Below are positions 4,263 to 5,361 of a stretch of 5,361 nt of DNA, in pieces (position 1 is the first letter of the stretch; each line of letters starts with the position of its first letter). The notes below the pieces were generated by a model. That model did not search any database, was not told where the DNA came from, and saw nothing but the letters and a program-made list of their open reading frames with translations. Source of the stretch: an uncultured Ruminococcus sp. (GTDB taxonomy: Bacteria; Bacillota_A; Clostridia; Oscillospirales; Ruminococcaceae); NCBI GenBank assembly GCA_937880065.1, contig CALFMA010000290.1:1-5361 (forward strand), read 5' to 3'. The position numbers were made by a program, and so were the translations under genes.

Positions 4263-4282
4263 GAATGGAGATAGAAGTAATT

Positions 4283-5361
4283 ATGTCCGTATTCAGAATT
4301 TATTCCGAAAAGAAACCAGAGTTTGCCGTTGAGGCTCAGTCAGTTCTCAGCGACATCAAAACTGCACTCAGACTTGATATCAAGAATATCAGAGTGCTGA
4401 ACCGCTATGACGCTGACAGACTTACAGAGGAGGATTTCAATGCTGCAATCAGCACAGTTTTCTCCGAGCCTGCTGTTGACGTTGTTTACAGCGAACTTCC
4501 CGTACTTGCAGAGGGCGAAAGAGTATTCGCTGTTGAGTATCTGCCCGGTCAGTTCGACCAGCGTGCAGACAGCTGTGAGCAGTGTATTCAGATTCTTCGT
4601 CAGGGCGAAAGATGCCGTGTAAGAAATGCAAGAGTTTACATTATTGACGGCAATATTACAGATGAGGAATTTGCAAAGCTCAAATCCTACATCATCAACC
4701 CTGTTGAAAGCCGTGAGGCTTCCCTTGATACAGTTGATTCTCTTGATACAAATTATGAAATTCCCACAACAGTTGAAACTCTTGAAGGCTTTATCAACCT
4801 CAACGAAAAGGGACTTCGTGCATTTGTAAGCGAGTTCGGACTTGCTATGGATTATGACGATATTAAGTTCTGTCAGGATTATTTCCGCAATACAGAGCAT
4901 CGTGACCCTACAATTACAGAAATCCGTATGATTGATACATACTGGTCAGACCATTGCCGTCACACAACATTCCTTACAAATGTTGAAGATGTAAGCGTAA
5001 TTACTCCTTATATCAAGGACACATATGAGATGTATCTCAATGTCCGTGAGGAACTTGGCAGAACTGACAAGCCAATTACTCTTATGGATTTAGGTACAAT
5101 TGCAGCTAAGAAGCTTAAAGCTGACGGACTTCTTCCCGACCTTGACGAGAGTGAGGAAATCAATGCCTGCTCCGTAAAAATCAAGGTTGATGTTGACGGT
5201 GAGATTGAGGACTGGATTCTTATGTTCAAGAACGAAACTCACAACCACCCCACAGAAATTGAGCCTTTCGGCGGTGCGGCTACCTGCCTTGGCGGTGCTA
5301 TCCGTGATCCGTTGTCCGGCCGTTCTTATGTTTATCAGGCAATGAGAGTTACAGGAAGCGG
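4283..5361 (+). CDS. purL: Phosphoribosylformylglycinamidine synthase (PurL, long single-chain type), 5' part
   Basis: The first 359 codons are open to the window edge. PurL converts FGAR, ATP and glutamine to FGAM, the fourth step of de novo purine synthesis. Residues 1-~150 are the N-terminal PurS-like domain (M-S-V-F-R-I-Y-S-E-K-K-P), then a linker. D-T-Y-W-S-D-H-C-R-H-T-T-F (218-230) is the S-x-H-C-R-H ATP-site motif. S-E-E-I-N-A-C-S-V and F-K-N-E-T-H-N-H-P-T-E-I-E-P-F-G-G-A-A-T (E318 onward) carry the substrate and ATP residues. The wording W-S-D-H-C-R-H and A-M-R-V-T-G-S-G points to the roughly 1,230-residue clostridial clade, which also contains the glutaminase domain, rather than the split PurS/PurL/PurQ system of Bacillus. 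The start at 4283 follows GGAG (4267-4270) at 12 nt, a little long. An in-frame ATG at 4265 has its GGGAG almost touching and is less likely. Confidence 0.95.
   Translation, partial: MSVFRIYSEKKPEFAVEAQSVLSDIKTALRLDIKNIRVLNRYDADRLTEEDFNAAISTVFSEPAVDVVYSELPVLAEGERVFAVEYLPGQFDQRADSCEQCIQILRQGERCRVRNARVYIIDGNITDEEFAKLKSYIINPVESREASLDTVDSLDTNYEIPTTVETLEGFINLNEKGLRAFVSEFGLAMDYDDIKFCQDYFRNTEHRDPTITEIRMIDTYWSDHCRHTTFLTNVEDVSVITPYIKDTYEMYLNVREELGRTDKPITLMDLGTIAAKKLKADGLLPDLDESEEINACSVKIKVDVDGEIEDWILMFKNETHNHPTEIEPFGGAATCLGGAIRDPLSGRSYVYQAMRVTGS

Noticed and set aside
4174..4282. Purine (guanine/adenine), PRPP or ZTP riboswitch in front of purL
   Set aside because: Stems are present but I could not find the conserved junction sequences of any of these classes.
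4340..4900. Minus-strand 186-codon open frame antisense to purL
   Set aside because: purL reads through with clear family motifs on the other strand. The antisense frame is a codon-bias shadow without a ribosome binding site.
1..5361. CRISPR array, tRNA, rRNA, transposase, toxin-antitoxin or defence gene
   Set aside because: No spaced direct repeats, cloverleaf-like elements, rRNA-like sequence or recognisable proteins of these classes were found on either strand.

Overview
The window looks like a chromosomal housekeeping segment of a low-to-moderate GC Gram-positive anaerobe, most likely a Ruminococcus-like member of the Clostridia. This rests on the rpsF-ssb-rpsR operon, AGGAGG-type ribosome binding sites, TTGACA/TATAAT promoters, a clostridial-type single-chain PurL, a zinc-ribbon S18 and an HPr-like protein of the kind I associate with Ruminococcaceae. 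The assignment is from memory of these families, not from a search.

Left edge (1 to about 383): an extremely AT-rich stretch (hand count about 69 G/C in 350 bases, near 20%) carries the first ~94 codons of a membrane protein resembling the sigma-E processing peptidase SpoIIGA. At about 350 the composition jumps to about 50% GC and the SpoIIGA-like reading ends. From about 384 rightwards there is the N-terminal part of a manganese efflux pump MntP on the minus strand. Both genes are cut at the same place, so this is either a recombination or insertion scar or a chimeric assembly join.

Centre-left (576-2045): a short control region with divergent promoters for mntP (minus) and rpsF (plus), then the operon rpsF (S6), ssb (single-strand DNA binding protein) and rpsR (S18), closed by a bidirectional terminator.

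Centre (2046-2917): two small minus-strand genes, a two-helix DUF378 membrane protein and an HPr-like protein. The latter keeps the regulatory-serine motif of HPr but has no catalytic histidine. Each has its own promoter, and the HPr-like gene has a clear terminator.

Right (2918-5361): mtaB (tRNA ms2t6A37 methylthiotransferase), with a promoter buried in its last codons that probably drives purL (phosphoribosylformylglycinamidine synthase), which runs off the window. The genes share growth-related themes (ribosome, replication, tRNA modification, purine synthesis) but do not form one pathway.

I found no defence system, CRISPR array, tRNA, rRNA or transposase. The most interesting pattern is small: four independent leaders (rpsF, DUF378, HPr-like, purL) each have a 19-nt perfect inverted repeat at or within 1-2 nt of the transcription start predicted from the -10 box. 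The sequences differ but the geometry is the same, suggesting a common 5'-terminal mRNA hairpin. Other points of interest are the composition junction at the left and the histidine-less HPr.
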